A stretch of DNA of 64,000 nt from Streptomyces sp. NBC_01716 (GCF_036248275.1 NZ_CP109181.1:7192001-7256000), one strand, 5' to 3'. Counted from the stretch's first letter, positions 16,614 through 25,522 are shown. Program-made: numbers and translations. The notes: generated by a model from the letters alone, not told the origin.

Positions 16614-17617
16614 CCGGTCCCACACTCCGCGAACTCACCCCCGAACAGGCCCTGCGCCATCTCGAACTCCTCTTCACCCGGCGCCCCGACGGGCTCCTCC
16701 AGGGCGACCACCCCGGCCGCCACGGCGGCCCCGGCAGTGAACCCGCCGAGACCCGTCTCTACGAGCCGGGCGTCGACGACGTCCGCCGGATGGACTGGAA
16801 CGCCACCGCCCGCACCACCCGTCCCCATGTCCGCCTCACCCTGGCCGACCGCGAACTCACCACCTGGATCGTGCTCGACGCGACCGCCAGCATGGACTTC
16901 GGCACCGCGCGGATGGAGAAGCGCGACCTCGCCGTCGGCGCCGCCGCGGCCGTCGCCTTCCTCACCGAACGGACCGGCAACCGCGTCGGCGCCCAGATCA
17001 CCGGCCCCGGCGGAATCCGGCGCATCCCGCCACGCGGCGGACGCCGCCAGCTGCTCGCCCTCCTGCGGGCCGTCCTGGAGCGCCCGCGCGAGCCCGCCGT
17101 TCCCGGGCAACTCCACGGGCACACCCTCGACACGGCGCTGCGCGCCCTGCACACCCTCCAGCCGCCGCGCGGTCTGGTCGCCGTCGTGTCCGACTTCCTG
17201 GAGACCGGCTGGGAACGCCCGCTGCGCGTGCTCGCCCACCGCCACCAAGTACTCGCCGTGGAGATCACCGACCCCCGGGAACTGGAGCTGCCCGACGTCG
17301 GGATGCTGACCCTCGTCGATCCCGAGACCGGGCGAAGCCGCGAAGTACCCACCCACTCAAGGAAGTTGCGCGCACGGTACGCCGAGGCCGCCCAGGAACA
17401 GCGCACCCTGATCAGCAAGTCGATCCGCCGCTCCGGCGCCGCGCATCTGCGGCTGCGCACCGACCGCGACTGGGTCAGGGACGTCGTACGGCACGTCGAG
17501 GCCCAACGCCGCGCCACCGGCGGCACGTTGGGCGGCGGCAGCGGCGGCACGTTGGGCTGCGGCAGCGGCGGCAGCGGCGGCGCGGCGGGCGGTCCGGGCG
17601 GGAGGGCCGGCACATGA
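16610..17617 (+). CDS. DUF58 domain-containing protein (MoxR partner)
   Basis: 335 residues. The DUF58 block YEPGVDDVRRMDWNATARTT (about residues 48-67) leads into a degenerate VWA fold (WIVLDATASMDFGTARMEK). Unlike many family members it lacks N-terminal membrane helices, so it is probably cytoplasmic. The last 35 residues are a Gly/Ser repeat tail (GGTLGGGSGGTLGCGSGG) encoded by an imperfect tandem repeat near 17518-17605, which may be variable in length. Overlaps both neighbours by four bases. Confidence 0.92.
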   Translation: MTGPTLRELTPEQALRHLELLFTRRPDGLLQGDHPGRHGGPGSEPAETRLYEPGVDDVRRMDWNATARTTRPHVRLTLADRELTTWIVLDATASMDFGTARMEKRDLAVGAAAAVAFLTERTGNRVGAQITGPGGIRRIPPRGGRRQLLALLRAVLERPREPAVPGQLHGHTLDTALRALHTLQPPRGLVAVVSDFLETGWERPLRVLAHRHQVLAVEITDPRELELPDVGMLTLVDPETGRSREVPTHSRKLRARYAEAAQEQRTLISKSIRRSGAAHLRLRTDRDWVRDVVRHVEAQRRATGGTLGGGSGGTLGCGSGGSGGAAGGPGGRAGT

Positions 17618-18564
17618 CGCTGCTCTCGCCCGGCTGGCTGCTCCTGCTCGTCCCCCTCGCGGGTCTGGTCGCCCTCTACGCCGTCGTACAGCGCAGACGC
17701 GGGCGTTACGCCGTGCGCTTCACCAACCTCGACCTGCTGGACAAGGTCGCGCCCGAGCAGCCGGGACGGCGCAGGCACATTCCCGCCGCCGCCTTCTGCG
17801 CCACCCTGGCCCTGCTCGTCGTCGGCTTCGCCCGGCCCACCACCGACGTACAGGTGCCGCGCGAACGGGCCACCGTCGTCGTCGCGTTCGACATCTCGGC
17901 CTCCATGGAAGCCACCGACGTCAGCCCCAGCCGCTTCACCGCCGCGCAGCGCGCCGCCCTCGACTTCGTCGACCGGCTCCCCGCACGCTTCAACGCCGGC
18001 CTCGTCCCCTTCAGCGGCTCCGCCACCGTCGCCGTAGCGCCGACCACCGACCGTGACGTGCTGCGCTCCGCCATCAGCGGACTGACCACCGGCGAGGGCA
18101 CGGCGATCGGGGAGGCCGTCGTCGCGGCACGTGACGCGGTCAGGGACCTGGACGAGCGGGCGGAACAGGACCCGCCGCCGGCCCACATCGTGCTCCTCTC
18201 CGACGGCACCAACACCGCGGGCCGCTCGGTCGCGGAGGCCGCGCGAGAGGTGGCCGGAGACGCCATCCCGGTGTCGACCATCGCGTACGGCACGGAGGAC
18301 GGCGTCGTGGAGATGCCGAACGGCACCACCCTGGAGGTCCCCGCGGACGGCCCCGCCCTGGAAGGGCTCGCCGCCGACACCGGGGGCGACTACCACGAGG
18401 CCGCGTCCGGAGAGGAACTCCAGCAGGTCTACGAGGACATCGGCAGCTCCGTCGGACACCGCACCGAGGAGCGCGAGATCTGGCAGTGGTTCGTCGCCGC
18501 GGGACTGCTCACGGCACTCGCGACCGCCGCCACCTCACTCCTCTGGTTCTCCCGGCTTCCCTAG
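17614..18564 (+). CDS. BatA-like VWA domain membrane protein
   Basis: 316 residues with two N-terminal membrane segments (LLLLVPLAGLVALYAVV and IPAAAFCATLALLVVGFA), a VWA domain with intact MIDAS DISASMEATD near residue 92, and a C-terminal helix (WQWFVAAGLLTALATAATS). This is the BatA/BatB topology seen beside MoxR and DUF58 genes. The VWA face would be in the loop between helices 2 and 3. The set is thought to help assemble or stress-protect envelope complexes. The target here is unknown. Confidence 0.92.
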   Translation: MTLLSPGWLLLLVPLAGLVALYAVVQRRRGRYAVRFTNLDLLDKVAPEQPGRRRHIPAAAFCATLALLVVGFARPTTDVQVPRERATVVVAFDISASMEATDVSPSRFTAAQRAALDFVDRLPARFNAGLVPFSGSATVAVAPTTDRDVLRSAISGLTTGEGTAIGEAVVAARDAVRDLDERAEQDPPPAHIVLLSDGTNTAGRSVAEAAREVAGDAIPVSTIAYGTEDGVVEMPNGTTLEVPADGPALEGLAADTGGDYHEAASGEELQQVYEDIGSSVGHRTEEREIWQWFVAAGLLTALATAATSLLWFSRLP

Positions 18565-18579
18565 GAAGGACGAACGACC

Positions 18580-19476
18580 ATGTCCGACAACCGAGTTCAC
18601 GGTCTTGGCGAACCACGCGGCCCGTCCTTCGTCCCCGGGCGTCCGCCGCCCCCGCGGCAGGCGGGGGCCCAACTCCCGTACGCCGACACGCCCGCGCCGT
18701 ACGCCACCCCGGCCGGCATCCCGCGAACCTCCGCCCGCCCACGCCCCGTCCTCGCCGCCGTCCTCGCCGCGCTCCTCACCGGAACCGCCGCCGGGGCCGT
18801 CGCGGGTTACGCGAGCGGGTCGTCCGGAGCCGACAACGCCCCGCCGCCCGCCGCCGAAGCCGCGGGTGGCGCACCGGCGGGGCTCGAAGGCGTCGCCGCC
18901 CGCGTCCTGCCCAGCGTCGTGTCGGTCGGCGCGGGCGGCTCGGGCGGGTCCGGCTTCGTACTGGACACGCAGGGCCGCATTCTCACCAACGCCCATGTGG
19001 TCGCGGGCAGTTCGGAGGTCTCCGTGGTCCTCGACAACGGCCGCAGACTCTCCGCCGACGTACTCGGCAGGGATCCCGCGCACGACATCGCCGTCCTCCA
19101 GACGGAAACGACCGGCGGTCTGCGGCCCGCCCAGGTCGCCACCGGCACCGGACCGGCCGTGGGCGACGCGGTCCTCGCCATCGGCTCCCCGCTCGGGCTT
19201 TCGGGCACCGTCACCGCCGGGATCGTCAGCGCGCTCGACCGGGAGGTCAGCCTCGGCAGCGGAGGCGGCGGCCGGACCGCCCTCCAGACCGACGCCTCGA
19301 TCAACCCGGGCAACTCCGGCGGCCCGCTCGTGGACGACCGGGGCCGGGTGATCGGCATCAACACCGCCATCGCGACGCTCGACCGCGGCGGCGGGGGCGG
19401 CTCCATCGGCATCGGCTTCGCGATCCCGGTGGACGAGGCGCTCCGGGCGGCGGAGTCCATCATCGACGGTGACTAG
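18580..19476 (+). CDS. HtrA/DegP-like membrane-anchored serine protease
   Basis: 298 residues: a Pro-rich cytoplasmic N-terminus (about 1-45), one membrane segment (PVLAAVLAALLTGTAAGAVAGY), then a trypsin-like domain outside the membrane. The triad is visible in ILTNAHVV (His), DPAHDIAVL (Asp) and DASINPGNSGGPL (Ser). No PDZ domain follows, so it is shorter than classical HtrA. Starts 15 bases after the VWA gene with AGGAAGGACGA upstream, so it is probably the last gene of the MoxR operon. Its TAG stop lies within the terminal repeat of a MITE. Confidence 0.92.
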   Translation: MSDNRVHGLGEPRGPSFVPGRPPPPRQAGAQLPYADTPAPYATPAGIPRTSARPRPVLAAVLAALLTGTAAGAVAGYASGSSGADNAPPPAAEAAGGAPAGLEGVAARVLPSVVSVGAGGSGGSGFVLDTQGRILTNAHVVAGSSEVSVVLDNGRRLSADVLGRDPAHDIAVLQTETTGGLRPAQVATGTGPAVGDAVLAIGSPLGLSGTVTAGIVSALDREVSLGSGGGGRTALQTDASINPGNSGGPLVDDRGRVIGINTAIATLDRGGGGGSIGIGFAIPVDEALRAAESIIDGD

Positions 19477-19659
19477 GGCGTGTTTGAGAAGTGGCGTCGT
19501 CCGCCCATCGGGCGGGGCCCACGGCGTCTGGTGCGTGCGATCGCAAGGCGGAGGATCATCCCCGTAGATGGACCGGACGTACGTGGATGACTCCGACAAC
19601 GCAGCGAGCGCGCGTGCCAGGCGTCGTGGGCCAGACGGGACTTCTCAAACACGCCCTAG
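19473..19659. mobile_element. 187-bp MITE-like element with 20-bp terminal inverted repeats
   Basis: CTAGGGCGTGTTTGAGAAGT at 19473-19492 is exactly complementary to 19640-19659. The inside is also an imperfect palindrome (for example GGGCCCACGGCGTCTGG against CCAGGCGTCGTGGGCC), so the whole unit can fold as a long hairpin. It has no coding capacity. The CTAG at both ends may be a duplicated target. It lies at the protease stop codon and about 60 bases before the response-regulator gene, so it may act as a terminator or modify expression between them. Confidence 0.8.
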
Positions 19660-19722
19660 GTCCGGCCAGGCAGCGCTCAGCGGCACTCCCGGCCGCCGCC
19701 GTACGGAGGTTAGGTTCGCATC

Positions 19723-20391
19723 ATGAGAATCCTCGCGGTCGAGGACGAGGCCGACCTGGTCGCCGCGCTCCGGGTCGGTCTCGTCCGCGCCGGTTACGCG
19801 GTCGACTGGGCCGGCGACGTCGACTCCGCACTGGAGAAGCTGTCCGTCAACGAGTACGACCTCGTCCTGCTCGACCTGATGCTCCCCGACGGCGACGGGT
19901 TCTCCGTCTGCCGCACCATCAGAGCCGTGCCCGGCGGCCCCCGCATCCTCATGCTCACCGCACGCGACCGGCTCGCCGACCGCGTACGGGGCCTGGACGA
20001 GGGCGCCGACGACTACCTGGTCAAACCCTTCGCCCTGCCCGAGCTGCTGGCCCGTATCAGAGCCCTGCTGCGCCGCGAGGACAGCGGCACCTCGGTCGTC
20101 ACGGTCGGCGAACTGCGCCTGGACACCGCCAGGTTCGAGGCGTTCCGGGGCGAGCGCCCGCTCCGGCTGACGTCCAAGGAGTTCAGCGTCCTGCACTATC
20201 TGATGACCCGTCCCGGCCGGGTGGTCCCCGCCGAGGAGCTGCTCGAACACGTCTGGGACGAACACGCCGACCCGTTCACCAACACCGTGCGCGTCACGGT
20301 CGGTTCGCTCCGCAGAAAGGTCACCGGCGAGGACACACCGCTCATCGAGACCGTCATACGCCAGGGCTACCGGCTCATGGACGCCCCATGA
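19723..20391 (+). CDS. OmpR-family response regulator
   Basis: 222 residues. Receiver domain: acidic pocket EDEA (7-10), phospho-acceptor Asp51 in LVLLDLMLPDGDGF, Thr and Lys switch residues in MLTARD and LVKPFALPELLARI. The C-terminal winged helix has LRLTSKEFSVLHYLM and TNTVRVTVGSLRRKV. The ATG follows a poor ribosome-binding site. It overlaps the sensor kinase gene by four bases, forming a classical two-component operon. Confidence 0.95.
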   Translation: MRILAVEDEADLVAALRVGLVRAGYAVDWAGDVDSALEKLSVNEYDLVLLDLMLPDGDGFSVCRTIRAVPGGPRILMLTARDRLADRVRGLDEGADDYLVKPFALPELLARIRALLRREDSGTSVVTVGELRLDTARFEAFRGERPLRLTSKEFSVLHYLMTRPGRVVPAEELLEHVWDEHADPFTNTVRVTVGSLRRKVTGEDTPLIETVIRQGYRLMDAP

Positions 20392-21668
20392 CCCGCGGCT
20401 CCGGGCGCTTCGGAAGGCTCGGCGGCGCGCGGGCCCGTGTCCCACTGCCCGCCTTCGTCCACACCGTCCGCTTCCGGCTCACCGTGATGTACTCCGCACT
20501 GCTCTTCGTGCTCACGGCGCTGGTGCTCGGCGGCGTCTACGTCGTCGTGGAGAAGAGCGGGGACGCGCACCCCGTCACCAACGAGTACACGGCGGAGAAG
20601 TACGTCGGCGGCCAGTACGTGGGCGACTTCGACGTCGTGAAGGTCCGCGACGTGGAAGCGGCGGTCAACTACCAGACGCTGCACAACCTCCGCCGATTCT
20701 CCTTCCTCCTCCTCGGCGGCATCGCCGTCGCCAGCTTCGGCATCGGCTGGGTGCTCTCCGGCCGCGCCCTGCGCCCCGTCCGGGCCATCTCCCGTACGGC
20801 GGCCGAGATCCAGGCCACCGACCTCTCCCAGCGCATCCGGCTGACCGGACCGCGCGACGAACTGCGCGAACTCGGCGACACCGTCGACTCCATGCTCGAC
20901 CGGCTGGACGACGGCTTCCGCGCCCAGCGCCAGCTCATCGACGACGCGTCGCACGAACTGCGCAGCCCGCTCACCATCATCCGGGCGAATCTCGACGCCG
21001 TACTGACCGCCGAGGAGTCCGACGAACAGGAACGGCGCGAGGCGGTCAGGATCGTCGACCGGGCGACCACCCGGATGACCCGTCTGGTCGAGGACCTGCT
21101 GGCCACCGCCCGCCGCAGCGCACCGGCACTGGCCGACACGGACGTCGACCTCGCGGTGGTCGCCGACGAGGCCTGCGAGGAGTTCGCGGTCCTGGCCGCC
21201 GAACGGGGACTCGCCTTCGACCGCAGGCTGACCCGGGGCGACACCACGATCGGGGACCACGACGCGCTGCGCAGGGCCGTCGGCAATCTGCTGTCCAACG
21301 CGGTACGGCTCTCCCCGGCCGGCACCCGCATCGTGGTCTCGACGGGGCGGCGCGACAGATGGCTGTGGGTCTCGGTGAAGGACTCCGGGCCGGGCATCGA
21401 CGCCGACGACCAGGGCCGCGTCTTCGACCGCTTCTGGCGCGCGGGGAACGGCGGTGGCACGGGCCGTGACAGGCACGCGGGCCTGGGACTCGCGATCGTC
21501 CGTCAGATAGTCGAATCGCACGCCGGACAGGTCAGGCTGACCTCTCGCAGAGGAGTGGGCAGCACCTTCGTGCTGTGGCTTCCGGCCGCGGGGGAGACGA
21601 GTGGGGAGCAGACCAGGCCGGGCGGGTCACCGCCCGACGGCCCGCCGGACGAAGGGCCGTCCGGCTGA
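20388..21668 (+). CDS. Sensor histidine kinase
   Basis: 426 residues. Helix 1 VMYSALLFVLTALVLGGVYVVV, an extracytoplasmic loop of about 50 residues with KYVGGQYVGDFDVVKV, helix 2 FLLLGGIAVASFGIGWVL, then HAMP, HisKA (DDASHELRSPLTIIR) and HATPase with NLLSNAVRLSP (N box), DSGPGID (G1), and HAGLGLAIV (G2). The Gly/Pro-rich tail (GGSPPDGPPDEGPSG) is unusual but harmless. It phosphorylates the adjacent regulator. The signal is unknown; the small sensor loop suggests an envelope or ion cue. Confidence 0.95.
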   Translation: MTRGSGRFGRLGGARARVPLPAFVHTVRFRLTVMYSALLFVLTALVLGGVYVVVEKSGDAHPVTNEYTAEKYVGGQYVGDFDVVKVRDVEAAVNYQTLHNLRRFSFLLLGGIAVASFGIGWVLSGRALRPVRAISRTAAEIQATDLSQRIRLTGPRDELRELGDTVDSMLDRLDDGFRAQRQLIDDASHELRSPLTIIRANLDAVLTAEESDEQERREAVRIVDRATTRMTRLVEDLLATARRSAPALADTDVDLAVVADEACEEFAVLAAERGLAFDRRLTRGDTTIGDHDALRRAVGNLLSNAVRLSPAGTRIVVSTGRRDRWLWVSVKDSGPGIDADDQGRVFDRFWRAGNGGGTGRDRHAGLGLAIVRQIVESHAGQVRLTSRRGVGSTFVLWLPAAGETSGEQTRPGGSPPDGPPDEGPSG

Positions 21669-21697
21669 CCGCGCGCCCGAGCATGCGACGGAAGGCG

Positions 21698-22372
21698 TCA
21701 GGCGGCCTTCGCCTTGGTGGCGTACATGTCCACGTACTCCTGCCCGCCGAGCCGCATGACCTCCGTCATCACGGAGTCGGTCACCGCCCGCAGCACATAG
21801 CGGTCGCGGTCCATCCCGTCGTACCGCGAGAACTCCATCGGCGCGCCGAAGCGGACCGTCACCCTGCTCGGCCTCGGCATGCCCGCCCCGTTCGGCTGGA
21901 TCTTGTCCGTGCCGATCATCGCGAAGGGCACCACGGGCGCGCCCGTCATCAGGGTGAGCCGCGCGATGCCCGTACGGCCCCGGTACAGCCGGCCGTCGGG
22001 GGAGCGCGTGCCCTCGGGGTAGATGCCGAACATCTGACCGTCCTCCAGCACCCGGCGGCCGGTCATCAGCGCCGCGACACCGCCGTGCCCGCCGTCCCGG
22101 TCCACCGGGATCATGCCGCAGCCGGTGAAGAACCAGGCCATCAGCCGGCCCTTGATCCCCTTGCCGGTGACGTACTCGTCCTTGCCGATGAAGAAGACCT
22201 GACGGCTGCCGCAGACGAGCGGCAGGATCATCGAGTCGATGAAGGTCAGATGGTTTCCGGCGAGGATCACCGGACCGGTCCCCGGGATGTTCTCGGCGCC
22301 CTCCACCCGTGGCCGGAACATCAGACGCAAGATCGGTCCGAGCACTGCTTTGACGAGCGCAAAGCGGGACAA
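21698..22372 (-). CDS. 1-acyl-sn-glycerol-3-phosphate acyltransferase-like protein (PlsC family)
   Basis: 224 residues starting at TTG 22372 (LSRFALVKAVLGPILRLMF). The catalytic NHLTFID (HX4D) is near residue 50 and the substrate motif GIYPEGTRSPDGRLYRG near 120. A third block, PVVPFAMIGTDKIQ, follows. Acts at the membrane in phospholipid synthesis by acylating lysophosphatidate or a related lysolipid. It is convergent with the sensor kinase and divergent from the glycerophosphodiesterase. Confidence 0.93.
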   Translation of the reverse strand: MSRFALVKAVLGPILRLMFRPRVEGAENIPGTGPVILAGNHLTFIDSMILPLVCGSRQVFFIGKDEYVTGKGIKGRLMAWFFTGCGMIPVDRDGGHGGVAALMTGRRVLEDGQMFGIYPEGTRSPDGRLYRGRTGIARLTLMTGAPVVPFAMIGTDKIQPNGAGMPRPSRVTVRFGAPMEFSRYDGMDRDRYVLRAVTDSVMTEVMRLGGQEYVDMYATKAKAA

Positions 22373-22607
22373 CGGGGTCCTCCGGTTGGTGAGCGGTTTC
22401 GTTAACGGGCCCTAACTCTCTGCAGGTGAGGACGATACTCGCGGGTCGGCCTCCCGCGCACATCGGGCCGGGCCCGACGCGCGGTGTTGACACGAGTTTC
22501 CGGTGTGTTCGCGCACGGTCTGCCCGCAGTAGGGGGCGACTCCCTACGATCAAGCCCTTGCTTGACAGGTGCGGGACAGCACATGGACATCACATGAAGG
22601 AGCGTTC

Positions 22608-23774
22608 ATGACACAGGGTGCGCAGAACATCCCGGGGCGAAGGACCGTGCTCGGAGCGGCGGTGCTCGGCTCGGCCGCACTCGGTCTTTCCGCCGGTACG
22701 GCCGGCACCGCTCAGGCCGCTCAGGCCGGCGGACACGGTGGGCACCGCCCGCCGCAGAAGAGACTGCCCGTGCCGACGATCGTCGGCCACCGCGGCGCCA
22801 GCGGCTACCGGCCCGAGCACACCCTCGGTTCGTATCAGCTCGCGCTCGACCTCGGCGCGCACGTGATCGAGCAGGACCTCGTGCCCACCAAGGACGGTCA
22901 CCTCGTCTGCCGCCACGAGAACGACATCACGGGAACCACGGACGTCGCCGACCACCCCGAGTTCGCCGGCCGCAAGACGACCAAGAGCGTCGACGGAGTC
23001 AGCCTCACCGGCTGGTTCACCGAGGACTTCACCCTGGCCGAGCTGAAGACGCTGCGCGCCAAGGAGCGCATCCCGCAGACGCGTCAGCACGGCACGGTCT
23101 ACAACGGCCGCTGGGAGATCCCCACCTTCGAAGAGGTGCTGCGGTGGGCCGACGAAGAGGGCCGGCGCCGGGGCGAGCCCGTATGGCTGTACGTCGAGAC
23201 GAAGCACCCCACCTACTTCCGTGGCCTCGGCCTCGGCCTGGAGGAGCGGCTCGCGAAGCTGCTGCGCCGCTATGGCAGGGACCGCCGTGACTCCCCGCTC
23301 TTCCTCCAGTCCTTCGAGCCCACCAGCATGCAGCGCATGGCCAAGCTGGTCTCGACCCCGCGCGTCGTGCTCTTCGACGCCGCGAACACCCAGCCGTGGG
23401 ACCTCAAGCAGGCGGGCGACCCGCGTTTCGTGGCCGACCTCATCACGCCCAAGGGGCTGACGTGGATCGCGTCGTTCGCGCAGGGCATCGGCCCGTGGCT
23501 GGACCTGATCATCCCGAAGGACAAGGACGGCAAGCTGGGCAAGCCGACCACCCTCGTGCGTGACGCGCACGCCAAGGACCTGATCCTGCACCCGTACACG
23601 ATGCGCAACGAGAACAGCTTCCTGCCGGCGGACTTCCGGGTCGGTACGGACCCCAACGCGTACGGTGACGCCTTCGGGGCCTTCAAGGTCTACTTCGAGC
23701 AGGGCATCGACGGCATCTTCACCGACAACCCCGACACGGGTCTGCTGGCCGCCGCCGACTTCAACAAGGACTGA
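22608..23774 (+). CDS. glpQ: Secreted glycerophosphodiester phosphodiesterase
   Basis: 388 residues from ATG 22608 (GAAGGA 6-12 bases upstream; the in-frame ATG 22569 lacks a site). A Tat-type signal GRRTVLGAAVLGSAALGLSAG is followed by AQA|AQAGG. The GDPD domain shows VGHRGASGYRPEHTLGSY, VIEQDLVPTKDG and LVCRHENDI, the metal-binding Glu/Asp/His set. It hydrolyses glycerophosphodiesters outside the cell to glycerol-3-phosphate, which is useful under phosphate limitation. I recall the S. coelicolor orthologue as PhoP-controlled; a clear PHO box is not evident here. A terminator follows. Confidence 0.94.
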   Translation: MTQGAQNIPGRRTVLGAAVLGSAALGLSAGTAGTAQAAQAGGHGGHRPPQKRLPVPTIVGHRGASGYRPEHTLGSYQLALDLGAHVIEQDLVPTKDGHLVCRHENDITGTTDVADHPEFAGRKTTKSVDGVSLTGWFTEDFTLAELKTLRAKERIPQTRQHGTVYNGRWEIPTFEEVLRWADEEGRRRGEPVWLYVETKHPTYFRGLGLGLEERLAKLLRRYGRDRRDSPLFLQSFEPTSMQRMAKLVSTPRVVLFDAANTQPWDLKQAGDPRFVADLITPKGLTWIASFAQGIGPWLDLIIPKDKDGKLGKPTTLVRDAHAKDLILHPYTMRNENSFLPADFRVGTDPNAYGDAFGAFKVYFEQGIDGIFTDNPDTGLLAAADFNKD

Positions 23775-23816
23775 CGGCGGTCACCGGCAGTGAAGACTGA
23801 CCGAAGCGCCTGATGG

Positions 23817-23850
23817 TGTGCCCCGGCCGGGTGCTGACCGCCGGGGCACA
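23817..23850 (+). terminator. Terminator after the glycerophosphodiesterase gene
   Basis: An 11-bp stem, TGTGCCCCGGC with GCCGGGGCACA, encloses a 12-base loop, 42 bases after the stop codon. There is no T tract, as usual in Streptomyces. Confidence 0.75.
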
Positions 23851-23934
23851 ACCATGCGCCGTGGACGCCGGGTTGGGCGCCGGAGCCCAGAACGTACACC
23901 TGGCCCCTATCCCGCTCCGGCGGCTGGGAAGTTG

Positions 23935-24024
23935 CCGTTCGACGGCCCCACCACCCGTGAAATCGCAGGAGGGTTGGGTATCTCACAGGTGAGTTTGAGG
24001 TCAGTGCGTTCCGGATGCCTGTGA
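23935..24024 (+). pseudogene. Possible helix-turn-helix relic
   Basis: In the 350-base gap before the GNAT gene one frame ends TTREIAGGLGISQVSLRSVR and then GCL-stop. REIAxxLGISQVxxR resembles the recognition helix of a sigma-70 region 4.2 or another HTH. Nothing upstream in any frame looks like the rest of such a protein. It may be the remnant of a decayed regulator or sigma gene, or chance. The remainder of 23851-24125 shows no other feature. Confidence 0.22.
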
Positions 24025-24125
24025 TGCCTGGGCAGAATGCTCATCACAGAGGTTGCAGCTCCTGAACTCCGGGGAAAGGAGCGGTAGACAACCGGCGGCA
24101 GCAGGTGAGCGGGAGGCATGCACAC

Positions 24126-24629
24126 ATGGGCATGAGCGTGACCATCTCAGCAGCGAGTGCACAGGACGCGGAACACATCCTCAAGCTTCAGTACCTCTGT
24201 TACCAGAGCGAGGCGGAGCTCTACGGTGACTACACCATCGAACCGTTGACCCAGACCCTTGACGACCTCAAGGAAGAGATCGCCCGCGGCCACGCGCTCG
24301 TGGCCAGGCTCGGCGGCGAAGTCGTGGCCTCCGTGCGGGGCGTTGTCGACGCGGAGGGCACGGCCAGGATCGGCAAGCTCATCGTTCACCCGCGGATGCG
24401 GCACCACGGTCTCGGCGGCCGGCTGCTCGACGCCATAGAGGGCAGCTTCGCCGGCGACGAGGCGGCCAAGCGCTTCCAGCTCTTCACCGGCCACCGCAGC
24501 GAGGGCAATCTGCGGCTGTACCGGAGCAAGGGGTACGCGCCGGTGGCCAGCGAGCCGACCGGTCCCGGTCTCACACTCGTGACGCTGGAGAAGGAAGCGG
24601 CCACCGGAGCCTTCGCCGCCAGCGCCTGA
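24126..24629 (+). CDS. GNAT-family N-acetyltransferase
   Basis: 167 residues from ATG 24126, chosen because GGGAGG ends 10 bases upstream; a GTG at 24105 is also in frame. The acetyl-CoA site is IGKLIVHPRMRHHGLGGRLLDAIE (about residues 82-105), with the R/Q-x-x-G-x-G/A pattern, and LYRSKGYAPV closes the fold. The substrate is unknown. It is convergent with the two small membrane-protein genes. Confidence 0.9.
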   Translation: MGMSVTISAASAQDAEHILKLQYLCYQSEAELYGDYTIEPLTQTLDDLKEEIARGHALVARLGGEVVASVRGVVDAEGTARIGKLIVHPRMRHHGLGGRLLDAIEGSFAGDEAAKRFQLFTGHRSEGNLRLYRSKGYAPVASEPTGPGLTLVTLEKEAATGAFAASA

Positions 24630-24704
24630 CCTACGGCGGGCGACCGCTCACGAGCCCACCGTTCATGAGCCCCCACGGCTGAAGAGCTCAACCGCTCGAC
24701 CCGC

Positions 24705-25160
24705 TCAACTCCGTCGGGACCTGCGCAGCCACAGCATCCCCGTGACCGGCAGCAGCACGGGAATGAAGAGATACCCCCAGCCGAACCCGGACCAGACCGT
24801 CGCGTCGGGGAAAGCGGAGGGGTTCACGATCGTCCAGGTCCCGACGGTGAGCACACCGGCGAGTTCGCCCGCGCAGCACACCAGCGCGACCCTCCGGGCC
24901 GTCTCGCCGCCCCGTACCAGCGTGTAGGTGATGAACACGTACACGACGGCCGCGACACCCGACAGCGTGTAGGCCAGCGGGGCCCGGTCGAACTTGGTGG
25001 AGATCTCGAAGGCGGTCCGCGACACCGCGCCGACCGACATCACCCCGTACAGCCACACGAGCAGCAGTCCGGGCCCCTGGACCAGCCTGGTCCGCCCCGG
25101 GGGCCGCTCGTCCGTGCCCGCTCCGGTGCTCACTTCCGCGCCGCCCGTCCCGGTCTCCAC
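24705..25160 (-). CDS. Four-helix membrane protein of unknown function
   Basis: 151 residues with a hydrophilic N-terminus (to about 27), then four membrane segments: LLLVWLYGVMSVGAV, YTLSGVAAVVYVFITYTLV, VALVCCAGELAGVLTVGTW and GYLFIPVLLPVTGMLWL. The spacing FPDATVWSGFGWGY near residue 117 is conserved in Streptomyces proteins I have seen. It follows the next gene by 2 bases on the same strand, so the two are co-transcribed. No function can be assigned. Confidence 0.85.
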   Translation of the reverse strand: METGTGGAEVSTGAGTDERPPGRTRLVQGPGLLLVWLYGVMSVGAVSRTAFEISTKFDRAPLAYTLSGVAAVVYVFITYTLVRGGETARRVALVCCAGELAGVLTVGTWTIVNPSAFPDATVWSGFGWGYLFIPVLLPVTGMLWLRRSRRS

Positions 25161-25162
25161 CG

Positions 25163-25522
25163 TCAGCCTCCCCAGATGTCGTACAGACGCACTTCGAGTA
25201 CGGCGAGGACGACGGCGCCCGCCGAGACAGTGGCCGAACCCCAGCGGGTCCGCTCGGCCAAGGACAGGAATCCGGCCGCGGGTACGGCCGCGAACGCGCC
25301 GATCAGATACGAGACGAAGATCACCGAGCTGTCAGCCGGCTCCTCACCGCGTGCCAAGTGAACGATTCCGACGACCAGTTGGACGAGTGTCAGCACCGTG
25401 ACCACCGCCATGCCGATGAAGTGCCAGTCCTTGGTGGGCTGGTCCCGGTACGCGGCGTAACCGCACCAGGCGGCGAGGGCGAGGGCGGCCACGGAGACCG
25501 TGACCGTCAGGGCGACAAGCAT
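25163..25522 (-). CDS. Small four-helix membrane protein
   Basis: 119 residues from ATG 25522 (MLVALTVTVSVAALALAAWC). The frame extends upstream to 25966, but the extension is atypical in composition, so the internal ATG is chosen. Four membrane segments, with a cytoplasmic YRDQPTKDWHF and a short loop RGEEPADSS. First gene of a two-gene unit with the preceding entry. It may form a complex with it. Not otherwise recognised. Confidence 0.8.
   Translation of the reverse strand: MLVALTVTVSVAALALAAWCGYAAYRDQPTKDWHFIGMAVVTVLTLVQLVVGIVHLARGEEPADSSVIFVSYLIGAFAAVPAAGFLSLAERTRWGSATVSAGAVVLAVLEVRLYDIWGG

Noticed and set aside
17518..17605. Frameshift suspected in the Gly/Ser-rich tail of the DUF58 protein
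   Set aside because: The frame is continuous into the four-base overlap with the next gene; the tail is a low-complexity repeat, not an error.
22481..22607. Two TTGACA hexamers and a possible PHO box before glpQ
   Set aside because: No well-spaced -10 follows either hexamer, and the repeats (GTTCGCG / GTCTGCC) are too divergent to call a PHO box.
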